Under the pieces are notes generated by a model, which did not search any database, was not told where the DNA came from, and saw only the letters and a list, made by a program, of their open reading frames with translations. From Oscillospiraceae bacterium (GTDB lineage Bacteria > Bacillota > Clostridia > Oscillospirales > Ruminococcaceae), in contig JAAWRH010000032.1 in the NCBI GenBank assembly GCA_022800935.1, positions 1 to 43,785 of the forward strand: a stretch of DNA of 43,785 nt, written 5' to 3'. The translations under genes and the position numbers were made by a program. Position 1 is the stretch's first letter. Each line of letters begins with the position of its first letter. Of this stretch, positions 32,155-40,768 are shown piece by piece.

Positions 32155-33432
32155 ATGAGATATATTTACAAATTTTGGATGGCTTCGGCGGCTTTGGCGA
32201 TTTTGGGCGGCTGTGCTCCAGCTGTGCCCCAAGGGAGTATAGGCAGCAGCTCTGTCAGTGTACCGGTATCCAGCGAAAGCAAAGAGAGCCCTTCTGTTTC
32301 CAGCGCCGCACCGGAAGAGTCAGAGGAAGAGCCCAGGCCGTTGTATGTGGAAAACCCGGTTGCCGGGTATGAGCCCTTTCAGGAGGAATCCAGCGGGCTG
32401 TACCATGTTATTCAGCCCTCGCCGGATATCCCGTATGAGCGAATTGAACTTAGAAACTTTGTAGAGGGAAAGGTGCTGTTTGAATATTTGACGGACAAGG
32501 TGCCTGGAATATCCGGCAACGGGGAATATGATGAGGGGGCTATTGTCGTTTATGATACAGCTTCAAAACAATATACAACCGCAGGGGAACGGTGGGAATC
32601 CCACTATGAACCGACGGGGGTACCCATTATGATGAAATCCGGGTATTATTATTCATCGTGGACAGAGGACAACAGCGGCCGCTGTATCAGTAAAGTGGAT
32701 TTAGCGACAGGCAAAAGGACAGCTCCACTGGTTTTGGAAAAGGATTACGGAGGGGGAATCGGGTCCTTTACGGTTAAAATAGACGAAACCCGTTTCCTGA
32801 TTGTCTTTGACGAAAATATGGTCATATATGATACACGAACGGATGAAATACAGGAGCTTCCGGCGGGAACCTTTGAAAAGAGGCCCGTCCGCCAGCCGGA
32901 TGGGAAATTATATGAACTGGCCCCGATAAAAGGGGTGGATGAATGGAATTTTAAGCGCTATGATCCTGCTGCGGGAGAGGTCAAAGACTACGGAGTAGTA
33001 GCGGGAATAACATATATCGTGCCGGGGCGGCCTTTTCAGGATTATCTGTCCGACGGGGAAACAGTAAGTGAATCTCCTTTTGGGGACGGGCACCGTCTGT
33101 GCTGGGTAGTGTGGAAGGACAATGTTCCGGTTCGGGTTCTGGGCCTGAGTCTGGAAAGTTCCGGCGGCAGTCAATCTTGGAGATGTGAAGAGGCCGGCTT
33201 GAATTGCCTTTGGAAAGAGCACATCTTATATCTGATGGATTCCAAAACCAGGGAAATCCGAGTTGTGGATTTCGGCTATCGGGAAAAGTATGAAAGTATG
33301 CAGATATGGTTCAGTGATGAGGGGGACATTATACTGATTCCCCAGGGGCAGCAGATAACTTTTTATTACATTCCCAGGGAAACGATTGATCAATTTGCTG
33401 TTCCCTATGGGGAGTTTATGGAGTCGAAATAA
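32155..33432 (+). CDS. Lipoprotein with probable beta-propeller domain
   Basis: The 425-residue product starts with a lipoprotein signal (MRYIYKFWMASAALAIL, lipobox LGGC with Cys near 20) and a Ser/Glu-rich linker. The remainder contains repeated strand patterns of the form 'VYDTASKQYTT', 'KVDLATGKRTAP', 'VIYDTRTDEIQEL' and 'KRYDPAAGEVKDYG'. Such 'D-x-x-T/A-x-x' turns between strands are typical of beta-propeller blades. I infer a surface-anchored propeller of unknown role. It is monocistronic by the look of its flanks; the HEPN/MNT pair begins 99 bases later. Confidence 0.85.
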   Translation: MRYIYKFWMASAALAILGGCAPAVPQGSIGSSSVSVPVSSESKESPSVSSAAPEESEEEPRPLYVENPVAGYEPFQEESSGLYHVIQPSPDIPYERIELRNFVEGKVLFEYLTDKVPGISGNGEYDEGAIVVYDTASKQYTTAGERWESHYEPTGVPIMMKSGYYYSSWTEDNSGRCISKVDLATGKRTAPLVLEKDYGGGIGSFTVKIDETRFLIVFDENMVIYDTRTDEIQELPAGTFEKRPVRQPDGKLYELAPIKGVDEWNFKRYDPAAGEVKDYGVVAGITYIVPGRPFQDYLSDGETVSESPFGDGHRLCWVVWKDNVPVRVLGLSLESSGGSQSWRCEEAGLNCLWKEHILYLMDSKTREIRVVDFGYREKYESMQIWFSDEGDIILIPQGQQITFYYIPRETIDQFAVPYGEFMESK

Positions 33433-33490
33433 ATTCTTTTATGATAGTCGGTTTTTTCACGGGATACTTTCTTTTTCCCTATGAATCTGT

Positions 33491-33496
33491 TATAAT
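33491..33496 (+). promoter_or_regulatory. Extended -10 promoter of the HEPN/MNT pair
   Basis: TGT precedes TATAAT at 33491-33496, about 35 bases before the MNT start; the -35 (TTTCTT) is poor. Confidence 0.45.
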
Positions 33497-33531
33497 GGAA
33501 ATAGAAATTCCGGGAGAAGGGAGCGGCGATT

Positions 33532-33873
33532 ATGTACGGCAATTTTATTGAACAGTCTGTTCTGGATGAGCTGGTAGCGGGGATTATAGCGATTATTCCC
33601 AAGGGGATTGCGTCGATTATCCTCTATGGCTCGGTTGCCAGGGGAACGGCGGAGTGGGATTCTGACGTTGATATTGCAATTCTTGTGGACCGCCCCTTTA
33701 CATCGGAGGAAGAGGATAAGCTCCTGGATTTTGTGGTGGACATGGATTTAAAATATAATAAGGTCTTTTCTGTAATCGATATTGAACATGAGAAGTTCAA
33801 AAAATGGCTGAATGCTATTCCGTTTTACCGCAATGTTGAAAAAGAAGGGATTGTCTTATGGAAGGCAGCATGA
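33532..33873 (+). CDS. MNT-type nucleotidyltransferase (antitoxin-like)
   Basis: The 113-residue product is a minimal nucleotidyltransferase. The motif LYGSVARGTAEWDSDVDIAIL contains the GSxxRG and DxD active-site elements. Proteins of this size next to a HEPN partner act as antitoxins in type VII systems, where they chemically modify the HEPN protein with nucleotides. That role is known for the family and inferred here. It lies first in the pair, and its stop overlaps the ATG of the HEPN gene by four bases. AAGGGAGC precedes the ATG. A third acidic residue appears in FSVIDIEHEKF. Confidence 0.92.
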   Translation: MYGNFIEQSVLDELVAGIIAIIPKGIASIILYGSVARGTAEWDSDVDIAILVDRPFTSEEEDKLLDFVVDMDLKYNKVFSVIDIEHEKFKKWLNAIPFYRNVEKEGIVLWKAA

Positions 33874-34262
33874 CAGAATTGTCTAAATATCGTTTTGAAA
33901 CCGCAAAATCGGATTTGAATACGGCTAAGCTTTTGTATGAGTTAAAAGAATTTAGAAGTTCCGTTAATCGCTCTTATTATGCGATTTTTCATGCAATGCG
34001 TTCAGTTTTGGCGTTGGATGGTCTTGATTCAAGCAAGCATTCAGGTATTATTGCAATTTTTAATCAAAATTATGTAAGGATGGGTAGCTTTGAAAGTGGC
34101 ATTTCAAAGGTGATTGCTTCTGCATATCGTTTGCGAGAGAGGGCGGATTATCAGGATTTTTATATTGTTACTGAGCAAGAAGCATCGGAACAGATTGAGA
34201 AAGCGGAAACAATTATTGGAATGGTTGAAAAATATCTTGCTTCAAGACAGGAAAAAGAGTAA
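33870..34262 (+). CDS. HEPN-domain protein (toxin-like RNase partner)
   Basis: The 130-residue helical product shows the HEPN core motif NRSYYAIFHAMRSVL. It contains the Rx4-6H arrangement (R..YYAIFH) that forms the RNase active site in HEPN toxins. Second-domain residues YRLRERADYQDF also match the family. The start is ATG at 33870 (MTELSKY), whose first bases overlap the MNT stop; an upstream ATG at 33858 is possible. The gene is clearly AT-richer than its surroundings, a sign of horizontal transfer. With the MNT gene it forms a likely toxin-antitoxin or defence pair. Confidence 0.92.
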   Translation: MTELSKYRFETAKSDLNTAKLLYELKEFRSSVNRSYYAIFHAMRSVLALDGLDSSKHSGIIAIFNQNYVRMGSFESGISKVIASAYRLRERADYQDFYIVTEQEASEQIEKAETIIGMVEKYLASRQEKE

Positions 34263-34278
34263 CTGTCTTAAATAAACC

Positions 34279-34312
34279 AAGGCGCACCGGAAAATTCCGG
34301 TGCGCCTTTTCT
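34279..34312. terminator. Terminator between the HEPN gene and clpB
   Basis: GGCGCACCGG (34281-34290) pairs perfectly with CCGGTGCGCC (34297-34306), then TTTTCTC. The other strand has a weaker T-rich end, so it may also serve clpB. Confidence 0.85.
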
Positions 34313-34316
34313 CTGC

Positions 34317-36923
34317 CTATTTTTCCTGTGTAACCGTCAGCTCCCGCCCGTCGTAATCCACCACAAGGGTCGTCTGGGGAAGGAGGTCTTCTTTGATAAT
34401 CATCTTTGCAATAAGGGTCTCCACACTGCTTTGCAGGAACCGCTTCAGCGGCCTTGCCCCGTAGATGGGGTCATATCCCTTATCCACAATAAAGGTCTTT
34501 GCCGTATCGGTCAGACGGATGCCAAGCTGCTTTTCCTGGAGCCGCTTCCGTAGGTCCTCCACCAGCAGGTCGATGATGGAGAAGATGTTTTCCTTGGAGA
34601 GGGGCTTGTAGAAGACAATTTCATCCAGACGGTTGAGAAATTCGGGGCGGAAGGACTGGCGCAGAAGCTGCTGCACCTGTTCCCTGGCGCTTTCGGTGAT
34701 CTCCCCGTCAGGGCCGATGCCGTCGATGAGATAGGACGAACCCAGATTGGAGGTCAGGATGATGATGGTGTTCTTAAAGTCCACCGTCCGGCCCTGGGAA
34801 TCGGTAATCCGGCCGTCGTCCAGCACCTGGAGCAGGATGTTGAACACATCGGGGTGGGCCTTTTCAATCTCGTCAAAGAGAATGACCGAATAGGGCTTGC
34901 GGCGCACCGCCTCGGTGAGCTGTCCGCCCTCCTCATAGCCCACGTATCCGGGAGGCGCTCCGATGAGGCGGGAGACGGAGAACTTCTCCATGTACTCGCT
35001 CATGTCAATGCGGACGATGTTTTTCTCGTCGTCAAACAGGGATTGGGCCAGGGCCTTGGCCAGCTCGGTTTTGCCCACGCCGGTGGGGCCCAGAAACAGG
35101 AAGGAGCCGATGGGACGGTTGGGGCTCTGTATCCCGGCGCGGGAGCGGAGAATCGCCTCCGATACCTTTGTGACCGCCTCGTCCTGCCCGATGACCCTTT
35201 GATGGAGGATGTCCTCCAGGTGGAGCAGCTTTTCCCGTTCGCCCTCCATCAGGCGGGCCACCGGGATTCCGGTCCACCGCTCCACAATGCGGGCGATTTC
35301 CTCGTCTGTCACCTTGTCCCGCAGCAGGGAATCCCCTTTGGAGGCCTTGGACGCAAGGGCCTGTTCCTCCTCCATCTGCTTCTGGAGCTCCGGCAGACGG
35401 CCGTATTTCAGCTCGGCAGCCTTGTTCAGGTCGTATTCCCGCTCCGCCTTTTCAATCTGGGCGTTTACCTGCTCCAGCTCCTCCTTCAGCTTCTGCACCT
35501 TGGTGATGGCGGATTTTTCGTTTTCCCACTGGGCTTTCATGGCGCTGAATTGGGAGCGCATCTCCGCCAGTTCCTTCTGGATTTCCGCCAGGTGCTCCTG
35601 GGCAAGGGTGTCGGTCTCCTTTTTCAGGGCTGCTTCCTCTATCTCGTGCTGGATGATTTTCCGGGAAATCACGTCCAGTTCGGTGGGCATGGAGTCTATC
35701 TCGGTGCGTATCATGGCGCAGGCCTCATCCACCAGGTCGATGGCCTTGTCCGGCAGGAACCGGTCGGTGATGTACCGGTTGGAAAGAGTGGCCGCCGCGA
35801 TGATGGCCGCATCCTGTATCTGCACCCCGTGGAATACCTCGTACCGTTCCTTCAGGCCCCGGAGGATGGCGATGGTGTCCTCCACAGTGGGCTCCTCCAC
35901 CAGCACCGGCTGGAACCGCCGCTCCAGCGCCGCGTCCTTTTCGATGTACTGGCGGTACTCGTCCAAGGTGGTTGCGCCGATGCAGTGGAGCTCGCCCCGC
36001 GCCAACAGCGGCTTTAACAGGTTGCCCGCATCCATGGAGCCCTCGGTTTTCCCGGCCCCGACGATGGTGTGCAGCTCGTCGATAAAGAGGATAATCTGCC
36101 CTTCGCTCTTTTTGATCTCCGCCAGGACGGCTTTCAGGCGCTCCTCAAATTCCCCCCGGAACTTGGCTCCGGCGATGAGCGCGCCCATATCCAGGGCGAA
36201 CACCTTTCGGTCCTTGAGGCTGTCCGGCACGTCGCCGCGGACAATCCGCTGGGCAAGGCCCTCGGCGATGGCGGTTTTGCCCACTCCCGGTTCCCCGATG
36301 AGGACAGGGTTGTTCTTGGTCTTCCGGGAGAGGATGCGGATGACGTTGCGGATTTCGGAGTCCCGGCCAATCACCGGGTCAAGCTTGTTGTTTTTGGCCC
36401 GCTCCACCAGGTCGGAGCCGTATTTGTTCAGGGCGTCGTAGGTGGATTCGGGGGAATCGGAGGTGACGCGGGTGTTTCCCCGGACGGTGGCAAGGGCCTT
36501 TAAGAAGGCATCCTTCTTCAGTCCGAAGGTGTTGAAGGCGTCCTTCAGGGCGCGGTCCTTGGTGTCAAAGAGGGTGAGGAAGACGTGCTCCACCGAGACG
36601 TATTCGTCCTTCATCTTTTCGGCGGTCTTTTCCGCGTCAATGAGGAACTGGTCCACCTCCTGGGAGACGTATACCTTGCCCTGCTCTCGGCCCGAACCGC
36701 TGACGCGGGGCATCTTGCGGACGATATCCAGCACCTGGGCCGCCAGATTGTCCGCCGCAATCCCCATCTTCATCAGGAGCTGGGGAATCAGGCCGTTTTC
36801 CTGGTTGAGCAGGGAATAGGCCAGGTGAGGGGTTTCAATCTGCATATTCTGGTGCTCAATGGCTAAATTTTGGGCCTCCTGAATGGCCTCCAGGGATTTT
36901 TGGGTGAATTTCTGTGCATTCAT
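34317..36923 (-). CDS. clpB: ClpB disaggregase (Hsp100)
   Basis: ClpB is the hexameric AAA+ machine that rescues aggregated proteins together with DnaK. The 868-residue product is full length. It has the N-terminal Clp-N repeat domain (1-145), a first AAA+ module with Walker A GEPGVGKT near 210, and the long coiled-coil middle domain (about 400-525, including [15 protein letters not shown]). The second AAA+ module has GPTGVGKTE near 612 and the arginine-finger region, followed by the D2 small domain. Presence of the middle domain and absence of a ClpP-contact loop separate it from ClpA/ClpC. AAGGAGG precedes the ATG. It follows the RHH gene by 22 bases and shares its promoter. Confidence 0.97.
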   Translation of the reverse strand: MNAQKFTQKSLEAIQEAQNLAIEHQNMQIETPHLAYSLLNQENGLIPQLLMKMGIAADNLAAQVLDIVRKMPRVSGSGREQGKVYVSQEVDQFLIDAEKTAEKMKDEYVSVEHVFLTLFDTKDRALKDAFNTFGLKKDAFLKALATVRGNTRVTSDSPESTYDALNKYGSDLVERAKNNKLDPVIGRDSEIRNVIRILSRKTKNNPVLIGEPGVGKTAIAEGLAQRIVRGDVPDSLKDRKVFALDMGALIAGAKFRGEFEERLKAVLAEIKKSEGQIILFIDELHTIVGAGKTEGSMDAGNLLKPLLARGELHCIGATTLDEYRQYIEKDAALERRFQPVLVEEPTVEDTIAILRGLKERYEVFHGVQIQDAAIIAAATLSNRYITDRFLPDKAIDLVDEACAMIRTEIDSMPTELDVISRKIIQHEIEEAALKKETDTLAQEHLAEIQKELAEMRSQFSAMKAQWENEKSAITKVQKLKEELEQVNAQIEKAEREYDLNKAAELKYGRLPELQKQMEEEQALASKASKGDSLLRDKVTDEEIARIVERWTGIPVARLMEGEREKLLHLEDILHQRVIGQDEAVTKVSEAILRSRAGIQSPNRPIGSFLFLGPTGVGKTELAKALAQSLFDDEKNIVRIDMSEYMEKFSVSRLIGAPPGYVGYEEGGQLTEAVRRKPYSVILFDEIEKAHPDVFNILLQVLDDGRITDSQGRTVDFKNTIIILTSNLGSSYLIDGIGPDGEITESAREQVQQLLRQSFRPEFLNRLDEIVFYKPLSKENIFSIIDLLVEDLRKRLQEKQLGIRLTDTAKTFIVDKGYDPIYGARPLKRFLQSSVETLIAKMIIKEDLLPQTTLVVDYDGRELTVTQEK

Positions 36924-36945
36924 AATAAGGAAACCTCCTTCCGGT

Positions 36946-37617
36946 TTATATCAACCATTCTGTTTGTTTCAGATAAGCCAAATAAATTTTTTTCATGCCT
37001 TCTTCCGGCCGCTGGTCCAGGGAAACGCTGTCAAAATAGCTTTCCATCACCTGGTCAAACATCTGGATATACCAGGCGATGGCACTCCCCAGCTGCTGGT
37101 TGGTCAGTTGGAGGACATTTTGGGGGAGGGTGAACTTGCGGGTAAACCTTCCGCCCTCCATGTGGTATTCCAGCACCCCGGCGGAAAGCCGGCGTTCCAT
37201 CAGCTCCATGCGGGCAAACCGGGTGAAGAAATCCTCCAGGTATTCCAGCAGCTGCCGGCTCTGGGTTCGGGAGCTCACCCGCAGTTCCCCGAAACCGTCC
37301 CCACCGTCTCCGCCCTCCCGGTAAAGCTCCACCGCATAGCGGATGGTGGGATTGTACCGGAACCGCAGGGCGCTGCGGATGGACATCATGCCGTCGGAGG
37401 GGGGACCCTGTATCTGGAAGGTGCGCTCCCCGCTGACCGCCTGGGCGATCTGCTCAAAGATATCCTTGGTCCGCTGCTCCGGGGTGGGGCAGGAGACGTA
37501 TTCCGCCAGAATCCGGTTGATCAGGTTGGAGCGGCTGGTGTTCATGGAATAGGCCGCCTGGTCGATTTTGCGGACAACGTCGTCCATCAGCACAAGGCTG
37601 TACACGCTCCGTTTCAT
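36946..37617 (-). CDS. Ribbon-helix-helix-like protein upstream of clpB
   Basis: The 223-residue product starts with a CopG/Arc-like ribbon-helix-helix region: [20 protein letters not shown], then [19 protein letters not shown]. This gives a short beta strand and two helices suited to DNA binding. Residues 50-223 are a mixed, mostly helical domain ([16 protein letters not shown], then [17 protein letters not shown]) with no family I know. The start is placed at ATG 37617: AAAGGAG lies upstream, and the longer in-frame extension to 37698 contains the promoter. It sits 22 bases before clpB, so it is a candidate heat-shock regulator for this unit. That role is inference. Confidence 0.8.
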   Translation of the reverse strand: MKRSVYSLVLMDDVVRKIDQAAYSMNTSRSNLINRILAEYVSCPTPEQRTKDIFEQIAQAVSGERTFQIQGPPSDGMMSIRSALRFRYNPTIRYAVELYREGGDGGDGFGELRVSSRTQSRQLLEYLEDFFTRFARMELMERRLSAGVLEYHMEGGRFTRKFTLPQNVLQLTNQQLGSAIAWYIQMFDQVMESYFDSVSLDQRPEEGMKKIYLAYLKQTEWLI

Positions 37618-37669
37618 GAGGGCTGACAGCTCCTTTCCGCCCATGGGATTTTCGTTTGGGCTTGAGTAT

Positions 37670-37698
37670 ATGATATCACCTGTCTTATAATTTGTCAA
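37670..37698 (-). promoter_or_regulatory. Promoter of the RHH-clpB unit
   Basis: Minus strand: TTGACA (37693-37698), N17, TATCAT (37670-37675). An initiation here makes any start codon upstream of about 37663 impossible. Confidence 0.8.
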
Positions 37699-37701
37699 TC
37701 T

Positions 37702-37713
37702 AATTATATAATT
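37702..37713. promoter_or_regulatory. AT palindrome next to the clpB-unit promoter
   Basis: AATTATATAATT is a perfect 12-base palindrome four bases from the -35 element. Short AT-rich palindromes are typical targets for RHH dimers, so autoregulation is possible but unproven; AT-rich promoters often contain such sequences by chance. Confidence 0.35.
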
Positions 37714-37773
37714 TTAATTGCAAATTATTTTTGAACAAAGCAGAATTGAGGCATGAACGGCAGAAGCTTCTAC

Positions 37774-37802
37774 TTGACACCTACCGTCTTATTTGATATT
37801 GT
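37774..37802 (+). promoter_or_regulatory. Promoter of the 59-residue gene
   Basis: TTGACA (37774-37779), N17, TATTGT (37797-37802). Confidence 0.6.
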
Positions 37803-37842
37803 AGAAATATCATAAAAACCCTTTGGGAAAGGAGAACAGCAT

Positions 37843-38022
37843 ATGGAGGAATTTGAAATGACCGAAAAAGGGCAGGCCACTATTTTAATGGACAAATTCA
37901 TCGACCTTCAGCGGATCAAAGCCGCCGATGACAGGGAAAAGGAGATTCAGTACCAACTGAAAACCACCAAGGCAAAGCTGGAAGCGTTGGGAATTGTAAC
38001 GGAGGATTTAACCATTGACTGA
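37843..38022 (+). CDS. Small acidic/basic helical protein, 59 residues
   Basis: The product begins MEEFEMTEKGQATILM and ends GIVTEDLTID. It is a soluble, charged, probably helical protein (DKFIDLQRIKAADDREKEI). GGAAAGGAG lies eight bases before the ATG, and a promoter is correctly placed, so I accept it as a gene in spite of its size. The pattern of a short helix pair with KKAKLEALGI-like end recalls small clostridial proteins of unknown role. The GyrI-like gene follows 39 bases later and could share the transcript. Confidence 0.65.
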   Translation: MEEFEMTEKGQATILMDKFIDLQRIKAADDREKEIQYQLKTTKAKLEALGIVTEDLTID

Positions 38023-38061
38023 ACCAATCGGTAGATGAAGTGTGCCATGGAGGAGAAAGAG

Positions 38062-38499
38062 ATGCAAAGCATCAGAATTTATGAAATGCCAGCCTGCAAA
38101 ATGGTTTCATCAGGAACAGGCATGTTTGGGGAGGAAAAGTTCACCCGGTTTGAGGAGTGGTTTTCTTCACAGAAGCGCGGTATGTTCCCGAAGGATTACC
38201 TGTACTGGGCAGGGGAGGGGTTTGTCTGGCTGTATACGCTGGACGAGGGGATAACGCCTCCGTCAGAGTTTGAAGTGATTGACTTTCCGGGCGGGCTCTA
38301 TGCCGTTGCAACGGACATAGACCAGAAAACGGATAAAAAGCTGATGAATGCAGAGGTGGACAAGTTTCTGGGCGAAAACGGGCTTGAGCGGGATTCCTCT
38401 CGTTTGGAGCTGGGCAATGTGATTACACCGCCCTCTGCACAGGAAATCATAGGGTATAATCAGATGGATTATTATTACCCAGTAAAGGCGAAAAAATAA
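38062..38499 (+). CDS. GyrI-like / AraC effector-binding-domain protein
   Basis: A 145-residue stand-alone effector-binding domain of the GyrI/SOUL-like type. The fold pattern is visible: IRIYEMPACKMVSSGTG (first strand and helix start), FTRFEEWFS, EGFVWLYTLDEG, then FPGGLYAVATDID and LELGNVITPPSAQEIIGYN. Such domains bind small hydrophobic or cationic ligands and usually modulate a regulator or sequester a drug. The start is set at ATG 38062, eight bases after GGAGG; in-frame ATGs at 38035 and 38047 overlap or precede that site. Downstream is a gene-free, hairpin-rich interval. Confidence 0.8.
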   Translation: MQSIRIYEMPACKMVSSGTGMFGEEKFTRFEEWFSSQKRGMFPKDYLYWAGEGFVWLYTLDEGITPPSEFEVIDFPGGLYAVATDIDQKTDKKLMNAEVDKFLGENGLERDSSRLELGNVITPPSAQEIIGYNQMDYYYPVKAKK

Positions 38500-38871
38500 C
38501 GATTGTCCGCTAATTTTAGAAGTAGCTATGCTTCTTAACAGTGGTGTATCTCAGCCCTTAAATGAGATATTTACTATGGGAGCTTCTCTTGGCTCTACAT
38601 GCAAGACAGTTACAAGTGAGTGTTTCGCCACTCGAAGCGCGATTGTAACAGGTGGGCGGGCGCGATGTCCGTCCTCTCTGTTTGAATGGGTTGCCAGCAT
38701 TGGTGGGTCGTGCTTTTTACCTATAATTTATCAGGGATCGGTATCACACCACAGATTTTTTGAAATTTGAGAAAAGACCTTGACAAATTGGTCTATAAGT
38801 TGTAGAATAGCATCATAGAACGTTCTATAACTTATAGACTAATTTGCAATTTCAGAAAGGGGTCCTGTCCC
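38500..38871. other. Gene-poor, hairpin-rich interval before the BlaI gene
   Basis: Up to 38770 there is no convincing gene. Three stem-loops follow one another. AGAAG/CTTCT lies at 38518-38535 and TATCTCA/TGAGATA at 38547-38569. The third is a nested one with outer stem GTTACAA/TTGTAAC (38609-38615 and 38643-38649) and inner stem GAGTG/CACTC (38618-38633). The rest, 38780-38838, is the BlaI promoter and operators. A relic of a transposable element end or a structured RNA are both possible. Confidence 0.45.
38780..38838 (+). promoter_or_regulatory. Promoter and palindromic operators of the BlaI-M56 pair
   Basis: TTGACA (38780-38785), N17, TAGAAT (38803-38808). TCTATAAGTTGTAGA (38792-38806) spans from spacer to -10, and its near-identical partner TCTATAACTTATAGA lies at 38824-38838. 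Between them ATAGAACGTTCTAT (38815-38828) is another perfect palindrome. Together they form a large inverted repeat. BlaI-family repressors bind dyads of this size, so autorepression is likely. Confidence 0.8.
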
Positions 38872-39234
38872 ATGGCAATGACCAATCTGACAAAAGCCGA
38901 AAGCCGCCTGGCGGCCATCATCTGGGAGCACCAGCCGATGGCCTCTTCGGATCTGGTGCGCCTCTGCGGCGAGGAGCTGGAGTGGAAAAAGACAACTACC
39001 TACACCATGCTGAAAAAGCTGGAGAACAAGGGGCTGTTCCTCAACGACGGCGGCACCGTCCGCGCCCTTTTGGCCAAGGACGAGTTCGCCGCCCAGCAGT
39101 CCAGGGAATTTGTGTCCCAGCAGTTTGACGGCTCCCTGCCCCGGTTCTTCGCGGCCTTTACGCGGGGAAAGGGACTGGACGACCAAGAGGTGGCGGAGAT
39201 TCAAAAGCTCATCGACCGGTATAAGGGGGAATAG
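38872..39234 (+). CDS. BlaI/MecI/CopY-family transcriptional repressor
   Basis: The 120-residue product is a winged-helix repressor of the BlaI family: LTKAESRLAAIIWEHQPMASSDLV, then WKKTTTYTMLKKLENKGLFL (recognition helix), and a C-terminal dimerisation helix set (FVSQQFDGSLPRFFAAF). Known members repress resistance or copper genes and are cleaved when a membrane M56 peptidase senses a signal. The partner peptidase gene follows by three bases. A Met at 38878 is an alternative start. Palindromes over its promoter suggest it controls its own unit. Confidence 0.95.
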   Translation: MAMTNLTKAESRLAAIIWEHQPMASSDLVRLCGEELEWKKTTTYTMLKKLENKGLFLNDGGTVRALLAKDEFAAQQSREFVSQQFDGSLPRFFAAFTRGKGLDDQEVAEIQKLIDRYKGE

Positions 39235-39237
39235 CAT

Positions 39238-40761
39238 ATGTCTGAATGGCTGACAAAGATTTTTTCAGGGGTTTTATCCATGACCGTATCCGCAGGTTGG
39301 ACGATTCTGTTTGTCCTGGCGGTGCGGCTGGTCTTATACCGCGTCCCAAAGAGAAGTGTTTATCCCCTCTGGGCCGCGGTGATATTCCGTCTGTGCTGTC
39401 CCTTTTCCTTCTCCAGCCTGTACAGCCTGATTCCCTCCGCCCTGGGAACCCCTGTAACGCTGACGGCCCAGGGGCTGCAAAACGGACAGACTGTTGTACA
39501 GAATCCTCTGCTTCCCGGCGGCCCCGCAGCGGCGGCCTCCGGGACGGGGAACTGGGGCTGGCCGTTATTCTGGGCCTGCCTGTGGGCGGCCGGCGTGTGC
39601 GCGCTGCTCCTTTACAGCGCGGTATGTACCTGGCGGGTGCATTGCAGCCTCCAGGGGCTGAGAACCGTCCGGCCTGACGGGATGGGGGTACGGATTGCCT
39701 ATCTGCCCGCCGGGGCGCGTTCCACCTTTTTGTTCGGGCTGTTCCGGCCGGTGGTTTACCTGCCCCAGGGGCTTTCCCAGAGAGAAACGGACTACATACT
39801 GGCCCATGAGCTTGCCCACCTGCGCCGGGGCGACCACATCGCAAAGCCCTTGTTCTGGCTGCTGGTCTGTATCCACTGGATGAACCCCCTGGCATGGCTG
39901 GCATTTTTCCTCTTTGAGATGGACATGGAGAAGAGCTGCGACGAGCGGGTGCTCCTCCGGATGGGAAAGAATTTGACCTCTGAGGAGGATTTTTCGGAGA
40001 TGAAGGGGGAATACTCCTCGGTGCTGCTGGCGCTGTCCTCCAGGCGGCGGTTTTCCGGCGGACAGCCCCTGGCCCTGGGGGAAAACGGGGTGAAGGGTAG
40101 GATTCGCTCTATTTTACAGTATAAAAAGACTAAGCTGTGGGTTTCCATCGCTGCTGTTCTGGTTGTGATTGCGGTAGGCATAGGACTCATTTTGAACCCC
40201 GTCGGAAAACAGGGCGGGGGAGGCCCCATCAATATGACCTTCCCGAAGGAACTGACTACCGGCGGGAATGGAAAAGGCTATCACATCTCCATGGCCCTGC
40301 CGGAGGGAATGTCCGCTGTCGAGATTATGGGGGCGGAAGCGTCTAATCTGCCGCTGCCCTCCTTTGCCATCACGGCCAATGGGGAGACGGCGGGGACCAT
40401 AACCTTTTATCCCTTTGCCGCGGACGCGGAGGACCTGCAATCGGTGGACACCTCCTCGGAGGACCTCCCCATGCAGATTTACGCGACAATCGCCCTTGCC
40501 AACCATGCGGATTACCACAACGGGTATGAGCCGGTTTCCCATACGGATACGGCCAGCGTCGCCCTCTGCCGTCCCCTTATCCACGATATAGAAAATTACG
40601 CCGGACACACCCCGGACGCGCCATGGATCGAGTATGACGGTATTCTCGCCTATGACATGGCGGGGGAGCCCTATTTCATGTGTGTGCTTTTCCATGCGGA
40701 TATACTGTCTCATGAGCAGCTAGCGGAGATTGCCAAAAGCGTTTCCTTTTCTTATCAATAA
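39238..40761 (+). CDS. BlaR1-like M56 membrane metallopeptidase sensor
   Basis: The 507-residue product has N-terminal membrane helices (about 15-33, 40-60 and 105-128). A cytoplasmic zinc-peptidase domain carries HELAH (residues 190-194) and the second-site pattern EMDMEKSCDERVL. A further helix at about 300-320 leads to a ~180-residue extracellular sensor. In classic BlaR1/MecR1 this sensor is a penicillin-binding-like domain with SxxK; here it is shorter and shows no such motif (ISMALPEGMSAVEIMG...). The ligand is therefore probably not a beta-lactam, though this is inference. It should inactivate the adjacent BlaI-type repressor when triggered. A terminator follows. Confidence 0.92.
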   Translation: MSEWLTKIFSGVLSMTVSAGWTILFVLAVRLVLYRVPKRSVYPLWAAVIFRLCCPFSFSSLYSLIPSALGTPVTLTAQGLQNGQTVVQNPLLPGGPAAAASGTGNWGWPLFWACLWAAGVCALLLYSAVCTWRVHCSLQGLRTVRPDGMGVRIAYLPAGARSTFLFGLFRPVVYLPQGLSQRETDYILAHELAHLRRGDHIAKPLFWLLVCIHWMNPLAWLAFFLFEMDMEKSCDERVLLRMGKNLTSEEDFSEMKGEYSSVLLALSSRRRFSGGQPLALGENGVKGRIRSILQYKKTKLWVSIAAVLVVIAVGIGLILNPVGKQGGGGPINMTFPKELTTGGNGKGYHISMALPEGMSAVEIMGAEASNLPLPSFAITANGETAGTITFYPFAADAEDLQSVDTSSEDLPMQIYATIALANHADYHNGYEPVSHTDTASVALCRPLIHDIENYAGHTPDAPWIEYDGILAYDMAGEPYFMCVLFHADILSHEQLAEIAKSVSFSYQ

Positions 40762-40768
40762 AGTGCGG

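Noticed and set aside
34854-36441. Two ~400-codon plus-strand frames opposite clpB
   Set aside because: They are antisense shadows of the highly conserved ClpB sequence; no start signals.
38528-38770. 80-codon plus-strand frame in the hairpin-rich interval
   Set aside because: No ribosome site, no protein-like hydrophobic pattern, and it runs through the stem-loops.
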